From contig NZ_QPII01000005.1 of assembly GCF_003336675.1 (NCBI RefSeq), positions 196,776-260,775 of the forward strand: DNA of 64,000 nucleotides. Reading direction: 5' to 3'. Below the pieces are notes generated by a model that saw only the letters and a program-made list of their open reading frames with translations, searched no databases and had not been told where the DNA came from. Source of the stretch: Billgrantia montanilacus (lineage in GTDB: Bacteria; Pseudomonadota; Gammaproteobacteria; Pseudomonadales; Halomonadaceae). The position numbers were made by a program, and so were the translations under genes. Below are positions 34,878 to 45,020 of this stretch, in pieces (the first letter of the stretch is position 1; each line of letters begins with the position of its first letter).

Positions 34878-35409
34878 ATGACGTCTCCTGTGCCGGTGGA
34901 AAAGCCCGGGAAGGGCTCAGGCCACAGGAGTGATATAGAGCTCAAAGATCTTCCATTCGAGGAAGACTAATATTGTTTTCATAACGCATTGAAATATAAG
35001 AATTAGGAACTAATTGTAAGTATGGACACGAACTAACTTAGCTTGCTGTTTGACTTGCTCAAGCGGCGGATCACTACGGAAAAACCACTGGCCACAATAT
35101 GCTATAGGGTCTTGATTTCGAGACCGGCTGATCTTACCCAGCTTTAGTGGTGGAGACGGGCAAGGTTCTAGAGGGGAGCCTCAATCCTTGCATGTTCTTC
35201 ATCTCGGCGAGATGGCCAGATGCCACTGCTCCGTATGGGAGGGTGCCCACCGATGTAGAGCGACAATCAAGATGACCAAAGGACGGCGGGATCCCCGAGG
35301 GGGATCCCGCCGGGTGATCGCGGCTAACACGGCATTGAGTGGTCTGCTCGCCAAAGAGGTGTCAGCGCCGGGGCGACACATCGCCGTGTCAACGTAAGTG
35401 AGGCTTTAA
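34878..35409. other. Non-coding region with a perfect 27-base inverted repeat
   Basis: No gene is convincing in these 530 bases. The striking feature is a hairpin at 35285-35311: 12 perfectly paired bases (GGCGGGATCCCC and its complement) with a three-base loop and no T-run. The AT-rich segment 34940-35030 may hold divergent promoters for the minus-strand module. The hairpin could be a replication or transfer site, or a regulatory structure; nothing in the sequence decides this. Confidence 0.55.
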
Positions 35410-35700
35410 ATGACTTTTCACCGTATTGATAGTCCCATCGCCCTCGCTGTCAAGGTCACGTTCAGCACCGCCACTGCCTACCGCCTACAGAATGACCCGC
35501 GGCTGCCGTCGCAAACGGCGACACCACGCACACGGCGCCGACCCGATCCTCTGGCCGGTCTCTTCGAGGAAGAGGCAGTCCCCTTACCTGAAGCGGCACC
35601 AGGGCCGCGTCCGGTCGCCCTGTTCGAGGGGTTGCGGCGCCGTCATCCCGAGCTCGAACACGGCCTTCGCCGTACCCTGGAGAGTCGGGTGCGCGCCTAG
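35410..35700 (+). CDS. Small Arg/Pro-rich unknown protein
   Basis: A 96-residue open frame with GTGAGG about nine bases upstream of its ATG. The middle is Pro/Arg-rich (TPRTRRRPDPLAGLFEEE) and the end forms a basic helix (LFEGLRRRHPELEHGLRRTL). Composition matches the GC-rich blocks of the island. I do not recognise it. It could be a small DNA-associated protein, and might not be a gene at all. Confidence 0.45.
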   Translation: MTFHRIDSPIALAVKVTFSTATAYRLQNDPRLPSQTATPRTRRRPDPLAGLFEEEAVPLPEAAPGPRPVALFEGLRRRHPELEHGLRRTLESRVRA

Positions 35701-36036
35701 CGGACGGTGCGCGGGCCGGAGTAAGAGGTCATCTTCTGCCAGACTCACGAACTGGGACGGGTACGCCATCACAGTGCTCGAGATGGCCTGGTGCTAACCA
35801 ACAAGACCTACAGTATTTTTTTTCAGAACGGTAAGCTTTGTGCCTTTGCATCGCCGTGAAAGATTTAATCTATTGATTTATAATGCCTATTTTGAGAAAT
35901 GAGGTGCGATAATTAGAGGCCAAAGTGCTTGGTAGACGAATTATTACAAGAGCTTCGTGTTGGTGTGGAGATTGTTGTATCCCATGGCTAGAATTTAAAG
36001 CGTCAACCAACGGAAAGAAATGAGGAGGAAGTGATC
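35701..36036. other. AT-rich region upstream of alpA
   Basis: About 335 bases with a sharp fall in GC from 35810 onward, marking the start of an AT-rich block. No gene is supported. It probably holds the alpA promoter. Confidence 0.5.
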
Positions 36037-36258
36037 ATGCAGGACACCTGTTTACGAGATGTTCACCTAAGGGTCATCAGGATGAGAGAGATGGTTCTGA
36101 AGCTTGGAATTAGTCGCTCGTCGGTGTATGAGAAGATCAATCCTAAGTCAATGCGTTATGACGCTACTTTTCCAAAACCTATTAAGCTGGGAGCGTCTGC
36201 TATTGGTTGGGTAGAGAAGGAGGTTGATTTGTGGATTAAAGGAAGGGCCGGGCACTAA
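36037..36258 (+). CDS. alpA: AlpA-family transcriptional regulator
   Basis: This 73-residue winged-helix regulator is of the AlpA type found on P4-like satellites and islands. Diagnostic features are RMREMVLKLGISRSSVYEKI (helix-turn-helix) followed by FPKPIKLGASAIGWVEKEVDLWI. I chose ATG 36037, eight bases after GGAGG, over the in-frame GTG at 36031, which is too close. AlpA proteins often control the element's own integrase or excision genes. The integrase here is 21 kb away, so the target is uncertain. The downstream gene is Gp2/YfjJ-like. Confidence 0.9.
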   Translation: MQDTCLRDVHLRVIRMREMVLKLGISRSSVYEKINPKSMRYDATFPKPIKLGASAIGWVEKEVDLWIKGRAGH

Positions 36259-36474
36259 CTTTGAGCGCCGGTTTTAAAGCTAGATTATGATTTCTTTCTT
36301 AAGGCGGAGGGGTGAGTGGGTTAGTAAGGCAAGGTTTTTTTGTTTGTGATTTAAGGATATATATATTATTCCTGCTGCTTAAATATTCCTTATGGATTTA
36401 TAGGGTGGAGTAGTGTGCCTGAGAATAGGTATGTATACAGGTAGGTGTATGCGGTAAGCGGACGTGAGGAGCGG

Positions 36475-37569
36475 ATGAAAATTAATAGGAATGATCTGAA
36501 TGATCACTTTGTGGAAAAGTCCACTATTGTGACAAAAGATAAGTCTAGATTGATTATAAATCAAGATGCTAGGAGAGTGGCTCAATTTTTGATCAAGTTG
36601 AGGAAGGTTGCGCAAATATGTGGTATGTATGAACAGGGGCTTGAGATTCCTAAAGGAAGGATAAACACCAAAGGGTTAGTCAAAGTTGAAAAAAAGCAAT
36701 GCAAAAACCTCATAAAAATATTGCTGAGATTTCAGCTGGCTGACTTTGAGGAGTTGAGGGAAATCTACCCTGAGCACCGTTTCTGCCCATATACTGAAGC
36801 GCTTTTGTCCGCTTTGGTTGAAAATAAGTATTTCGACATTATTTCCTACTGGAGAACTTTTGGGACACTACGGGATGATCATGCCTTGTCAATGGAGAAT
36901 ATTGTCATGAGCGTGAGGGATAAAGTCACTGGGAATGAGTTTAAAGCAACTGTTTCTAAGCATGAGCGCGCCGCAAATAAAAATTCCCGTGAAGCATGGA
37001 GCTATATCCGGAATTTGTTTCGGAGATATGCTAGGCTATTAGTCGTCAGAGTGGATTTTCATTACCGGGTGGAGTTTTCGAAAGGGCCAGAAAAAGTAAC
37101 ATTCGAGGAGGCGAGGGAGCACCGTACAAAACTACTAAGAAGTATGAGGTATCGCAAGGAGTTCAAGTGTCTTGCTGGCATGATTTGGAAGGTCGAGTAT
37201 GCACCATTCAAGGGGTATCATATTCATGGGATATTCTTTTTTGATGGTAATAAGAGGAAGAATATATATCCTGTATGCGTCGGCCTCTCCGACTTCTGGG
37301 TTCATGAGGTAACGAAAGGAAAGGGATATACCTACGCTATTGATCCGAAGGTCCATAACTACAAGTATCCTTGCGTTGGGATGGTAGAGTACCATGAGGG
37401 GGATAAGCTTAAAGGCCTGAGGTTTGCTGTGGATTATTTGGCAAAGGTGGATTATTTGGCAAAGCTAAATGTTCCTGGGCGTCTGTTTGGAAGGATGGTC
37501 GTCAAGCCTTTACAAGGTAAAAAAATGGGTAGGCCAAGATTGCGTGAATCGAGTTTGGAGATTGTGTGA
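36475..37569 (+). CDS. Inovirus Gp2 / YfjJ-like putative replication protein
   Basis: This 364-residue protein is AT-rich, with codon use unlike the core. The C-terminal half resembles the YagK/YfjJ (inovirus Gp2-type) domain: EAWSYIRNLFRRYARLLVVR, the central GYHIHGIFFFDGN (a His-x-His pair as in HUH replication proteins) and a run of Lys/Tyr. A catalytic tyrosine for a HUH nuclease cannot be fixed by eye. The repeated VDYLAKVDYLAK near residue 340 looks like an internal tandem duplication. ATG 36475 follows GAGGAG. It is possibly the replication initiator of a satellite-like ancestor. Confidence 0.7.
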   Translation: MKINRNDLNDHFVEKSTIVTKDKSRLIINQDARRVAQFLIKLRKVAQICGMYEQGLEIPKGRINTKGLVKVEKKQCKNLIKILLRFQLADFEELREIYPEHRFCPYTEALLSALVENKYFDIISYWRTFGTLRDDHALSMENIVMSVRDKVTGNEFKATVSKHERAANKNSREAWSYIRNLFRRYARLLVVRVDFHYRVEFSKGPEKVTFEEAREHRTKLLRSMRYRKEFKCLAGMIWKVEYAPFKGYHIHGIFFFDGNKRKNIYPVCVGLSDFWVHEVTKGKGYTYAIDPKVHNYKYPCVGMVEYHEGDKLKGLRFAVDYLAKVDYLAKLNVPGRLFGRMVVKPLQGKKMGRPRLRESSLEIV

Positions 37570-37589
37570 AACTTTATTCAAAGTTCTGC

Positions 37590-37618
37590 GTTAGCCTAGC
37601 TACAACGGCTAGGCTAAC
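37590..37618. terminator. Bidirectional hairpin between convergent genes
   Basis: An 11-bp perfect stem (GTTAGCCTAGC and its complement) with a seven-base loop lies between the Gp2-like gene and the minus-strand gene ending at 37633. No strong T-run on either side. Confidence 0.65.
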
Positions 37619-37632
37619 ATAGCAGCATGGAT

Positions 37633-38358
37633 TCACCTTGAGCTTGTCTTTCTAGACATGTTTGCGACATAGGCTTTCTCAACATCGGCATCGATCCCTT
37701 TTCTCAGCCATGTGTTGAGCTTGGTTTCCGCTTCCTTTCTATCTAAGGGGTAGATTGCTGAATAAGGACTGTTGTTATGCTCACTTAGAACTTTTTCAGA
37801 AAGTGAGCTTGCTGCATGCCCCTTCGTTTTCCAACCTTCTGGAGGGGCTTCGCTACTGAGTAGTCTAATAAATGATTCCTTTACGTTGTCATATCTAGAA
37901 GCTGAAAGCTGACCGTATGCTTTTTTGGCATTTGACTTATTGAGATTTATGTTTTCCTCTACGCAGGTTTTTATATCGTGCCCGAGGCCCTTGAACTCAA
38001 GGAGCGTTGACCATGACTTGTCGTGATGTTTGCATTCTTCAAGTAAGTCGGCGCAAGCCAGCCACATCATAGCGCGCGGAAAGGTGACTATTGTACTGCT
38101 GGCCAGTTCAGAGAATGCCTCTATCCGGAGATGTCTTTCCACCTCCGATGCCGATGTATTTTCTCGGAGCATATCAAGTGCCCCATTATAAAGTCTGTCG
38201 AATTCTACTAGTGATTTTTCTTCATCGGCTTCTTCAGCTTGGTGCCGCTCAACTAGCAACATATCAATATATTGCTCGCGGAGCTTTTCTTTAAATTTTT
38301 CTATTCGCTCTCTTAATGAGGTTTCAGAAATAATATAATAGTGGTCATGTAAAATCAT
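37633..38358 (-). CDS. Unknown helical protein, divergent from the SNF2/RM operon
   Basis: A 241-residue protein from ATG 38358, which follows GAGGAGG; the frame extends upstream to 38616 but that part lacks a ribosome site. Mostly helical and charged (SLRERIEKFKEKLREQYIDML near the start), it has no motif I recognise and no signal peptide. Moderately AT-rich. It is transcribed away from the SNF2 gene, whose start is about 300 bases to the right, so both may share a control region. A role in that system is possible but unproven. Confidence 0.7.
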   Translation of the reverse strand: MILHDHYYIISETSLRERIEKFKEKLREQYIDMLLVERHQAEEADEEKSLVEFDRLYNGALDMLRENTSASEVERHLRIEAFSELASSTIVTFPRAMMWLACADLLEECKHHDKSWSTLLEFKGLGHDIKTCVEENINLNKSNAKKAYGQLSASRYDNVKESFIRLLSSEAPPEGWKTKGHAASSLSEKVLSEHNNSPYSAIYPLDRKEAETKLNTWLRKGIDADVEKAYVANMSRKTSSR

Positions 38359-38654
38359 GAATCCTCCTCGCATCTTTATCTGTTTATGATCATCCAGGTA
38401 CTCTGGACGATAGTGAACGGGCGAGAGGGGGTTGCGTAACTCCTGGGGCATGGGGTGTCCTACCTGAGCTGCTCTTAGAAAAGTTCTTAACCTTCTAAAG
38501 TTAATGCGAATCGCTAGGGTTTGCAAAGGAATAGTGTGTGGCCTCCAAATCGGCAAAGCGCTTTTGTTGATTGGCAATGCACCAAGGAGGACTTGATCCT
38601 TCCCGCTATACAGCACAGAGTGTTACAAAAATCTGAATAATTGTAGGGGCAGGG

Positions 38655-41534
38655 ATGACCACCGAGCGCATCACCGACTACCACGCCAAATACTTCGCCT
38701 ACGAGCTCACTCGCCAGCGCAGGGGGGGAGACGTGGATCGTCTGGCAGCATCGCTGTTCGACGCCTCAGTCGATCTCAACCCGCATCAGATCGATGCGGC
38801 TCTGTTCGCCCTGCAGAACCCGCTGACCAAGGGGGTTCTGCTCGCTGATGAGGTGGGGCTGGGTAAGACCATCGAAGCGGCGCTGGTGATTTGCCAGTAC
38901 TGGGCAGAGCGTCGGCGTCGCTTGCTGGTGATCGCACCGGCCGCCCTGCGCAAGCAGTGGGCGACCGAGCTGGCCGAGAAGTTCCACTTGCCTACCCAGG
39001 TGCTGGATGCCCGCACCTACAAGCAGCAGCGTGATCAGGGGATTTACGATCCGCTGGATCAGGACGCCATTAGCGTGATGTCCTACCACTTCGCGGCCAA
39101 GCTGGAACCTCAGCTGCGTACCATCCCCTGGGATCTGGTGGTGATCGACGAGGCCCACAAGCTGCGTAATGCCCACCGCGAGAGTCATCGCACCGGGCAG
39201 GCCATCAAGCGTGCCTTCGCCGGCAGCCGAAAGCTGCTGCTCACCGCCACGCCATTGCAGAACTCACTGCTTGAGCTCTACGGACTCTCCACGGTGATCG
39301 ATGACCAGCTGTTTGGGGACGCGATTAGCTTCCGCCGCCAGTTCATGCGTGGTGGTAATGACATCGAGGGTCTGCGACGCCGGCTAGATGAATTTGCCAA
39401 ACGCACCCTGCGCCGCCAGGTGCTGGAGTATGTGCAGTACACAGAGCGCAAGGCGCTAACGATCCCCTTCACCCCGTCCCAGGATGAGCAACGGCTCTAC
39501 CATCTGGTATCCGGCTACTTGGCGCGGGAAGACAGCTATGGCGTGCCCACGCGACAACGCCACCTCGTGACACTGGTCATACGCAAGCTGTTGGCGTCCT
39601 CTACCACGGCCATTATCCAGACGCTGGAGACCCTCAAGGAGCGACTCGAGTCGTTGCAGAACCGTCACCAGGTCGAACAGGACTGGCTGGAGCGGCTGCT
39701 GGCCGATGAGTCGCTCGATGAGGAGCTGTTGGAAGCTGCGGAAACCGATGAAGTGGAGGAGGCCGATACCCCGTATCTGGAACAAGAGGTCAATCTCACT
39801 CGCTTGCAGGGTGAGATCGCCGAAATCGAGCAGTATCTGAGCCTGGCTCGGGGGATTCACGAGGATGCCAAGTCCCATGCGCTGGTCACCGCGCTGGAAA
39901 CCGGCTTTTCTCGCATGGATGAGATGGGGGCGCCGCGCAAGGCGGTGGTGTTCACCGAATCCCGGCGCACTCTGGAGTACCTAAGCCGGTTTCTGGAGCG
40001 GAACGGCTTTGCCGATCAGGTTGTGACCTTCAGCGGCACCAACAACAGCCCCGGGGTTACGGGTATCTACCAGCGCTGGGTTGCGGAGCATGCTGGCAGC
40101 GACCGTGTGACGGGCAGTCCCGCTATCGACCGCCGTACTGCCATCATCGACCACTTCCGAGACAAGGCGCAGATCCTGGTGGCTACCGAGGCGGCCGCCG
40201 AAGGCGTCAACCTTCAGTTCTGCAACCTGGTGGTGAACTACGACCTGCCCTGGAACCCTCAGCGTGTGGAGCAGCGCATAGGCCGCTGTCACCGCTACGG
40301 CCAGCAGTTCGATGTGGTGGTGGTCAACTTCCTCAACCAGCGTAACGAGGCCGACAAGCGCGTGCTCGAGCTGCTGAGCGAGAAATTCCAGCTGTTCGAT
40401 GGCCTGTTCGGCGCCTCCGATGAGATTCTCGGTCGGCTGGAGTCTGGCGTGGATGTCGAGAAGCGCATCGCCGATATCTATGCCACATGCCGCACGCCGA
40501 CCGCCATCGAGGCGGCTTTCGCCGAGCTGCGCGAGCAGCTGGAGACTGATATCGATGCCCGCATGAAGGAGACGGAGAGCAAGCTGCTCGAGCATTTCGA
40601 CGAACAGATCCACGACCTGCTGCGCGTTCAGCGCGACAAGGCCGAGGCTCAGCTAGACCGCACCGGTAAGCTCTTCTGGAAGCTGACCCGGCACTGCCTG
40701 GAAGAACAGGCCAAATTCAACGACAGCAGCCTGACCTTTCACTTGGAGGCTTCCCCGGTACAGAGCGTGCCTGCCGGTGACTACTGGCTGATTCGCAAGG
40801 GGAAGGGCATCAAGCCGCCCGAGCATGCCCACGTCTACCGGCTGACCCATCCGCTGGGCGAGCATGTCCTCGATAGCGGGCGCCGTCGGGAGACGCCGGC
40901 TGCCACGCTGCGCTTCCTGCTATCGGACCACCCGCTGCGAATCTCGGTACTCGAACAGCTCATCACTCGTAGTGGGTGGCTGGAGCTGAATCTGCTAGAG
41001 CTGGACAGCTTCCAGCATGAGGAGCACCTGGTCTTCACCGCCCTTGCTGACGATGGCACACATCTCGACCAGGAGGCCTGTGAGCGACTCTTCAATGTAG
41101 AGGGCGAGGTTGTTCAGGAAGCCAGCTCAGAGCCGCCTGAAGCGCTCTCAGCGCTCGCCAGGCGGCAGTTGGATGCCACCCTAAGCCGCGTACTGGAGGA
41201 GAACCATACCTACTTCCAGCGCGAGCGCGACAAGCTGGAGGCCTGGGCCGATGACCAGATCGCCTCCAGCGAGGCGCAGTTGGAGGACACCCGCGCGAAG
41301 ATCAAGGACGCCAAGCGTCGCTCACGTACCGCCGAGACCCTTGAGGAACAGAAGGTGGCGCAGGAAGCACTGAAAACCCTCGAGCGGCAGCTGCGCCGCG
41401 ACCGTCAGGCGATCTTCGACGTGCAGGACGAGATCGAGGAGAAGCGAGACGCGCTCATCGATGCCCTGGAGCGCCAGATGCACCGCAAGAGTCAGTCCCA
41501 TCGGTTGTTTCGTATCCGCTGGGAGTTGGAGTAA
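38655..41534 (+). CDS. SNF2-family helicase (DEAH) of a defence-type operon
   Basis: This 959-residue SNF2/SWI2-like ATPase has Walker A DEVGLGKT (65-72), DEAH (D165), the TATPLQNS motif and the C-terminal helicase motifs VATEAAAEGVNLQF and RIGRCHRYGQ. A coiled-coil insertion (about 325-395) and a long Glu/Lys-rich coiled coil at the end (about 830-940) are visible. Such stand-alone prokaryotic SNF2 proteins translocate on DNA in defence systems. It is first in a plus-strand run with the methyltransferase, kinase and Res-like genes. It resembles DISARM DrmD in general layout, but no other DISARM gene is present. Confidence 0.88.
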   Translation: MTTERITDYHAKYFAYELTRQRRGGDVDRLAASLFDASVDLNPHQIDAALFALQNPLTKGVLLADEVGLGKTIEAALVICQYWAERRRRLLVIAPAALRKQWATELAEKFHLPTQVLDARTYKQQRDQGIYDPLDQDAISVMSYHFAAKLEPQLRTIPWDLVVIDEAHKLRNAHRESHRTGQAIKRAFAGSRKLLLTATPLQNSLLELYGLSTVIDDQLFGDAISFRRQFMRGGNDIEGLRRRLDEFAKRTLRRQVLEYVQYTERKALTIPFTPSQDEQRLYHLVSGYLAREDSYGVPTRQRHLVTLVIRKLLASSTTAIIQTLETLKERLESLQNRHQVEQDWLERLLADESLDEELLEAAETDEVEEADTPYLEQEVNLTRLQGEIAEIEQYLSLARGIHEDAKSHALVTALETGFSRMDEMGAPRKAVVFTESRRTLEYLSRFLERNGFADQVVTFSGTNNSPGVTGIYQRWVAEHAGSDRVTGSPAIDRRTAIIDHFRDKAQILVATEAAAEGVNLQFCNLVVNYDLPWNPQRVEQRIGRCHRYGQQFDVVVVNFLNQRNEADKRVLELLSEKFQLFDGLFGASDEILGRLESGVDVEKRIADIYATCRTPTAIEAAFAELREQLETDIDARMKETESKLLEHFDEQIHDLLRVQRDKAEAQLDRTGKLFWKLTRHCLEEQAKFNDSSLTFHLEASPVQSVPAGDYWLIRKGKGIKPPEHAHVYRLTHPLGEHVLDSGRRRETPAATLRFLLSDHPLRISVLEQLITRSGWLELNLLELDSFQHEEHLVFTALADDGTHLDQEACERLFNVEGEVVQEASSEPPEALSALARRQLDATLSRVLEENHTYFQRERDKLEAWADDQIASSEAQLEDTRAKIKDAKRRSRTAETLEEQKVAQEALKTLERQLRRDRQAIFDVQDEIEEKRDALIDALERQMHRKSQSHRLFRIRWELE

Positions 41535-41693
41535 ACCGAGGCCGGCTAAGCATGACGGATGCAGGTCCGGCCGGTATCATCACCGCCAAATGAACTGTGA
41601 TGGGTTGTGCTATCTGGCCAACCCAGTTTTTTCGCGCAATATTCTGATATTCCGATATTTTTTGGCGTATCGAGAGAGAACGAGAAAGGGTCT

Positions 41694-44600
41694 ATGGCTG
41701 TTACCACCGCGGACGATCGCAAGGAACGCTTCATCAAGCTGCTTCATGAGCTCTTCCAGCTCGACAAGCCGGAGCTGGATTTCGGGCTCTATCGCATCAT
41801 GCACGCCAAGAGCGACCAGCTTTCTCGGTTTATCCGCGAGGATCTGGCCCAGGCCATCGAGGATGCGTTTGCGGAGCAGGGCGACCAGCAGCTGGCTTCG
41901 ATGCGCGAGGTGATCGAGGAGAAGCGCCGTCAGGCCGAAGAACTGGGCGCTCCGGACCCGGATAGCGCCCCGTCGGTGAAGCAGGCGCGGGCCGCTTACG
42001 ATGTCGCCAAACGCGAGCAGAACGCCTCGGCGGACATCTACGACCATCTCTACCGCTTCTTCTCGCGCTACTACGACAAGGGCGACTTCATGAGTCGTCG
42101 CCACCATGTCGCCGAGAACGACAGCCGGGCCGCCCCCTATGCGGTGCCCTACGATGGGCGCGAGGTCTACCTCCACTGGGCCAACAAGGACCAGTACTAC
42201 GTAAAGTCTTCTGAGACACTCTCAAACTTTACTTTTGAGCTCGGAAAAGCCATTCAGAAAGAGATGAAACGAAGAGGGCTACAGCCTTCATTGGATCTCG
42301 GTGTTGTACAAAATGCTTACAAGGTTCATCTTCGAGTAGTTGACGCCACCGAAGGCGAACATAACGATGTGAAGGAAAGCACTGAGCGCTACTTCATCAT
42401 CCATCGCGATGAGCCGGTGCGTCCGGATGGAGCCGATCTGGTACTGCAGTTCGAGTATCGGCCGGACCCGGAGAAAACGGGCCAGAGTAGCACCTGGCAG
42501 AAGAAACTGCTCGAGGATGCGGAAGACGTCATCATGGCGTCGCTTCGTACCACAGATGGGGTTGCCGCCTTCCGAGATGGGCTGGCAACCAAGGCGCCAA
42601 CAGACAAGCAGAGAGAGCGTACTTTGCTGGGTAAGTACCTGCAGCAGTACACCGGCCGCAACACCATGGATTACTTTATCCACAAGGACTTGGGCGGCTT
42701 CCTCTCCCGGGAGCTGGACTTCTACATCAAGAACGAGATTCTGCGCCTGGACGATATTGACAATGCCGGTGTGCTGATCGTCGAACAGCAGCTAAAGAAA
42801 GTTCAGGTGCTGCGCAAGATTGCCAAGCAGATTATTACCTTTCTGGCACAGTTGGAGAATTTTCAGAAAAAGCTTTGGCTCAAGAGGAAGTTTGTTAAAG
42901 AGGCTGATTACTGTCTCACGCTTGACAAGCTTGAAGGAAGAGAAGAGATTTTGTATGAGATTTTTCAGCAAGAATTGCAGCGTAAGCAATGGGTGGATTT
43001 TTACGCTATAAACTTGGATGAGCTTGATGGTGATTTGAGCAGCAAGAGTGTGAGTGAGCTTGTGAAAAATGAGAAATACCGGTTTCTCATGGTTGATACG
43101 GCTTTGCTCCCAAAGAGCCTCAAATATGAGATTTCTAATTTGTCGTATGGTGAAGGTGATTGCCTAGACGGCGTTTTAGTTCAATCAGATTCATTTCATG
43201 CATCTAGGCTCATGGCTAGTAGCCTTCGAAGCTCTGTTGATACAATTTACATTGATCCGCCCTATAATACAGGTAAGGATGACTTTATTTACAAGGATGG
43301 ATACCAGTCATCTAGCTGGTTGTCTATGGTTTATGATCGAATTTCCAATTCTCATGAATTTTTAAGGGAATCAGGCGGTTTCTTCTCTAGTTGTGATGAG
43401 AATGAATTTAAAAATCTGTCTAGAGTTGTCGAGAATATATTTGGTGAAAATAATTTTGTTAGCGAATTCGTCTGGAAGACAGATGGTAACTTTGACAATC
43501 AAGCCAAGGTCAAGCTTGCGCATGAGTACATTTTGTTTTATTCAAAGAATAGAGACCACTTGCCTTATCCAAGCGCAATAGAGGGTTGGGCTAGTGAAGA
43601 TAGCAAGCTGTTTAATGATAATATTGTCAACACAATAGTAAAAAATGGTCCCAAAAACCCTCCTGGTGATGTCATCCTGCCAGTAGGCTTTCCATCAAAT
43701 GAACAGGACTTTTTTCTAAAAAATGACGATATAACATGGCCAAAGTACAGTGTTGATGTGGAAGTCAATGATTGGAAGCTTTCTCGTGAAGTCAAAGCAA
43801 GGTCTGGGTGGAGCTCCAAAACTTTACTTTTGCAGTTTATTGAGTCTGGGTTGAATCCAGTATATGACAACAAGGGTCAAGAGACAGTGTTCTACTTGAC
43901 AAAGAATGGTGCAATTGAGTCAAAGAAAAAAAGAAGCAAAGACCATGGGCATATAACTTCATTGATACAAAAGGTAGGCACAACACAGTCTACCAGCTCA
44001 CTTCTTGATCACATGGGCGTCCCGTATCCAGACTACCCTAAGCCTATTGGGTTGATGCGGCATATCGCATCTATTGTAAAAGATTCTAAATTTATATTAG
44101 ATTATTTTGCTGGGTCTGGGTCAACTGCCCATGGGGTCATTGAGGAAAGCAGGGGGAGCGGTAAAAAAATTAAATACGCCTTGATCGAAATGGGTGAGCA
44201 TTTTGATTCGGTGATGAAGCCTAGAATTCATAAGGCAGTTTACTCATCAAGCTGGAGGGATCAGGCCCCTAAAAAGGATGATCATGGTGAATTAGGGGGG
44301 CTGTCTCATGCTTTTAAATATTTTCGGCTTGAAAGCTACGACGACACCTTAAACAATCTCGAGCTTGACGATAACCCCCAGCGCGATGCGCTGATGGAAC
44401 AGAACCCTGAGCTGCGCCGCGACTACACCCTCAAGTACCTGCTCGACGTGGAAACCCGCGGCTCGGCCTGCCTACTCAATACCGAGTGGTTCCGTGACCC
44501 TGAAGGCTACACGCTGAAGGTCAAGCAGCCCGGCAGCGACGAGACCCGCGAAACGGCTGTCGATCTGGTCGAGACGTTCAACTGGCTGATCGGCCTGCAT

Positions 44601-45020
44601 GTCACTCACCTCGACAAGCCGCGTACCTATGTCGCCCGATTCAAGCGTGAGGAGGACCCAGAGCTGCCGGAGGACCAGAATACGCGGCTCAAGGCAGAAG
44701 GCCTGAAAGAGAATGAGGATGGCGCCTTCTGGATTCGCCAGGTGGAAGGGCACGTGCGCCGTATCCCGGGCAGCGACGAGGATCTGGCCAAGGTGCTGGT
44801 GGTGTGGCGCAAACTGACCGACGACCCCGAGAAGGATGCCGCGGTGCTGGAGGCGCTGCTGGCGAAATACAAGATCGGCACCACCGATAGTGAGTTCGAT
44901 GCCATCTACATCAACGGACCGCACGGCTTGAATCTAACCGGCAGTGCGCGCAGCCGAGTGCACAGCCTGGAAGAGACCTTCCATGCCCGTATGTGGGAGG
45001 GATGTGACGATGATCTCTGA
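41694..45020 (+). CDS. Type III-like DNA methyltransferase (Mod), mosaic gene
   Basis: This 1,108-residue beta-class adenine methyltransferase has the catalytic motif IV DPPYNTG (D521) ahead of the SAM motif FAGSGST (805-811). Long N- and C-terminal extensions flank the core. The first and last thirds are GC-rich, while about 42190-42370 and 42810-44340 are clearly AT-rich, so the catalytic and recognition part looks exchanged by recombination within an intact frame. ATG 41694 follows GAGAAAGGG; an upstream extension to 41607 is rejected. The stop overlaps the kinase gene. It should methylate host DNA and so mark self for the Res-like nuclease. Confidence 0.88.
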   Translation: MAVTTADDRKERFIKLLHELFQLDKPELDFGLYRIMHAKSDQLSRFIREDLAQAIEDAFAEQGDQQLASMREVIEEKRRQAEELGAPDPDSAPSVKQARAAYDVAKREQNASADIYDHLYRFFSRYYDKGDFMSRRHHVAENDSRAAPYAVPYDGREVYLHWANKDQYYVKSSETLSNFTFELGKAIQKEMKRRGLQPSLDLGVVQNAYKVHLRVVDATEGEHNDVKESTERYFIIHRDEPVRPDGADLVLQFEYRPDPEKTGQSSTWQKKLLEDAEDVIMASLRTTDGVAAFRDGLATKAPTDKQRERTLLGKYLQQYTGRNTMDYFIHKDLGGFLSRELDFYIKNEILRLDDIDNAGVLIVEQQLKKVQVLRKIAKQIITFLAQLENFQKKLWLKRKFVKEADYCLTLDKLEGREEILYEIFQQELQRKQWVDFYAINLDELDGDLSSKSVSELVKNEKYRFLMVDTALLPKSLKYEISNLSYGEGDCLDGVLVQSDSFHASRLMASSLRSSVDTIYIDPPYNTGKDDFIYKDGYQSSSWLSMVYDRISNSHEFLRESGGFFSSCDENEFKNLSRVVENIFGENNFVSEFVWKTDGNFDNQAKVKLAHEYILFYSKNRDHLPYPSAIEGWASEDSKLFNDNIVNTIVKNGPKNPPGDVILPVGFPSNEQDFFLKNDDITWPKYSVDVEVNDWKLSREVKARSGWSSKTLLLQFIESGLNPVYDNKGQETVFYLTKNGAIESKKKRSKDHGHITSLIQKVGTTQSTSSLLDHMGVPYPDYPKPIGLMRHIASIVKDSKFILDYFAGSGSTAHGVIEESRGSGKKIKYALIEMGEHFDSVMKPRIHKAVYSSSWRDQAPKKDDHGELGGLSHAFKYFRLESYDDTLNNLELDDNPQRDALMEQNPELRRDYTLKYLLDVETRGSACLLNTEWFRDPEGYTLKVKQPGSDETRETAVDLVETFNWLIGLHVTHLDKPRTYVARFKREEDPELPEDQNTRLKAEGLKENEDGAFWIRQVEGHVRRIPGSDEDLAKVLVVWRKLTDDPEKDAAVLEALLAKYKIGTTDSEFDAIYINGPHGLNLTGSARSRVHSLEETFHARMWEGCDDDL

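Noticed and set aside
35285-35311. Calling the perfect palindrome an origin or oriT
   Set aside because: A hairpin alone is not enough; no iterons, nick-site consensus or adjacent relaxase was found.
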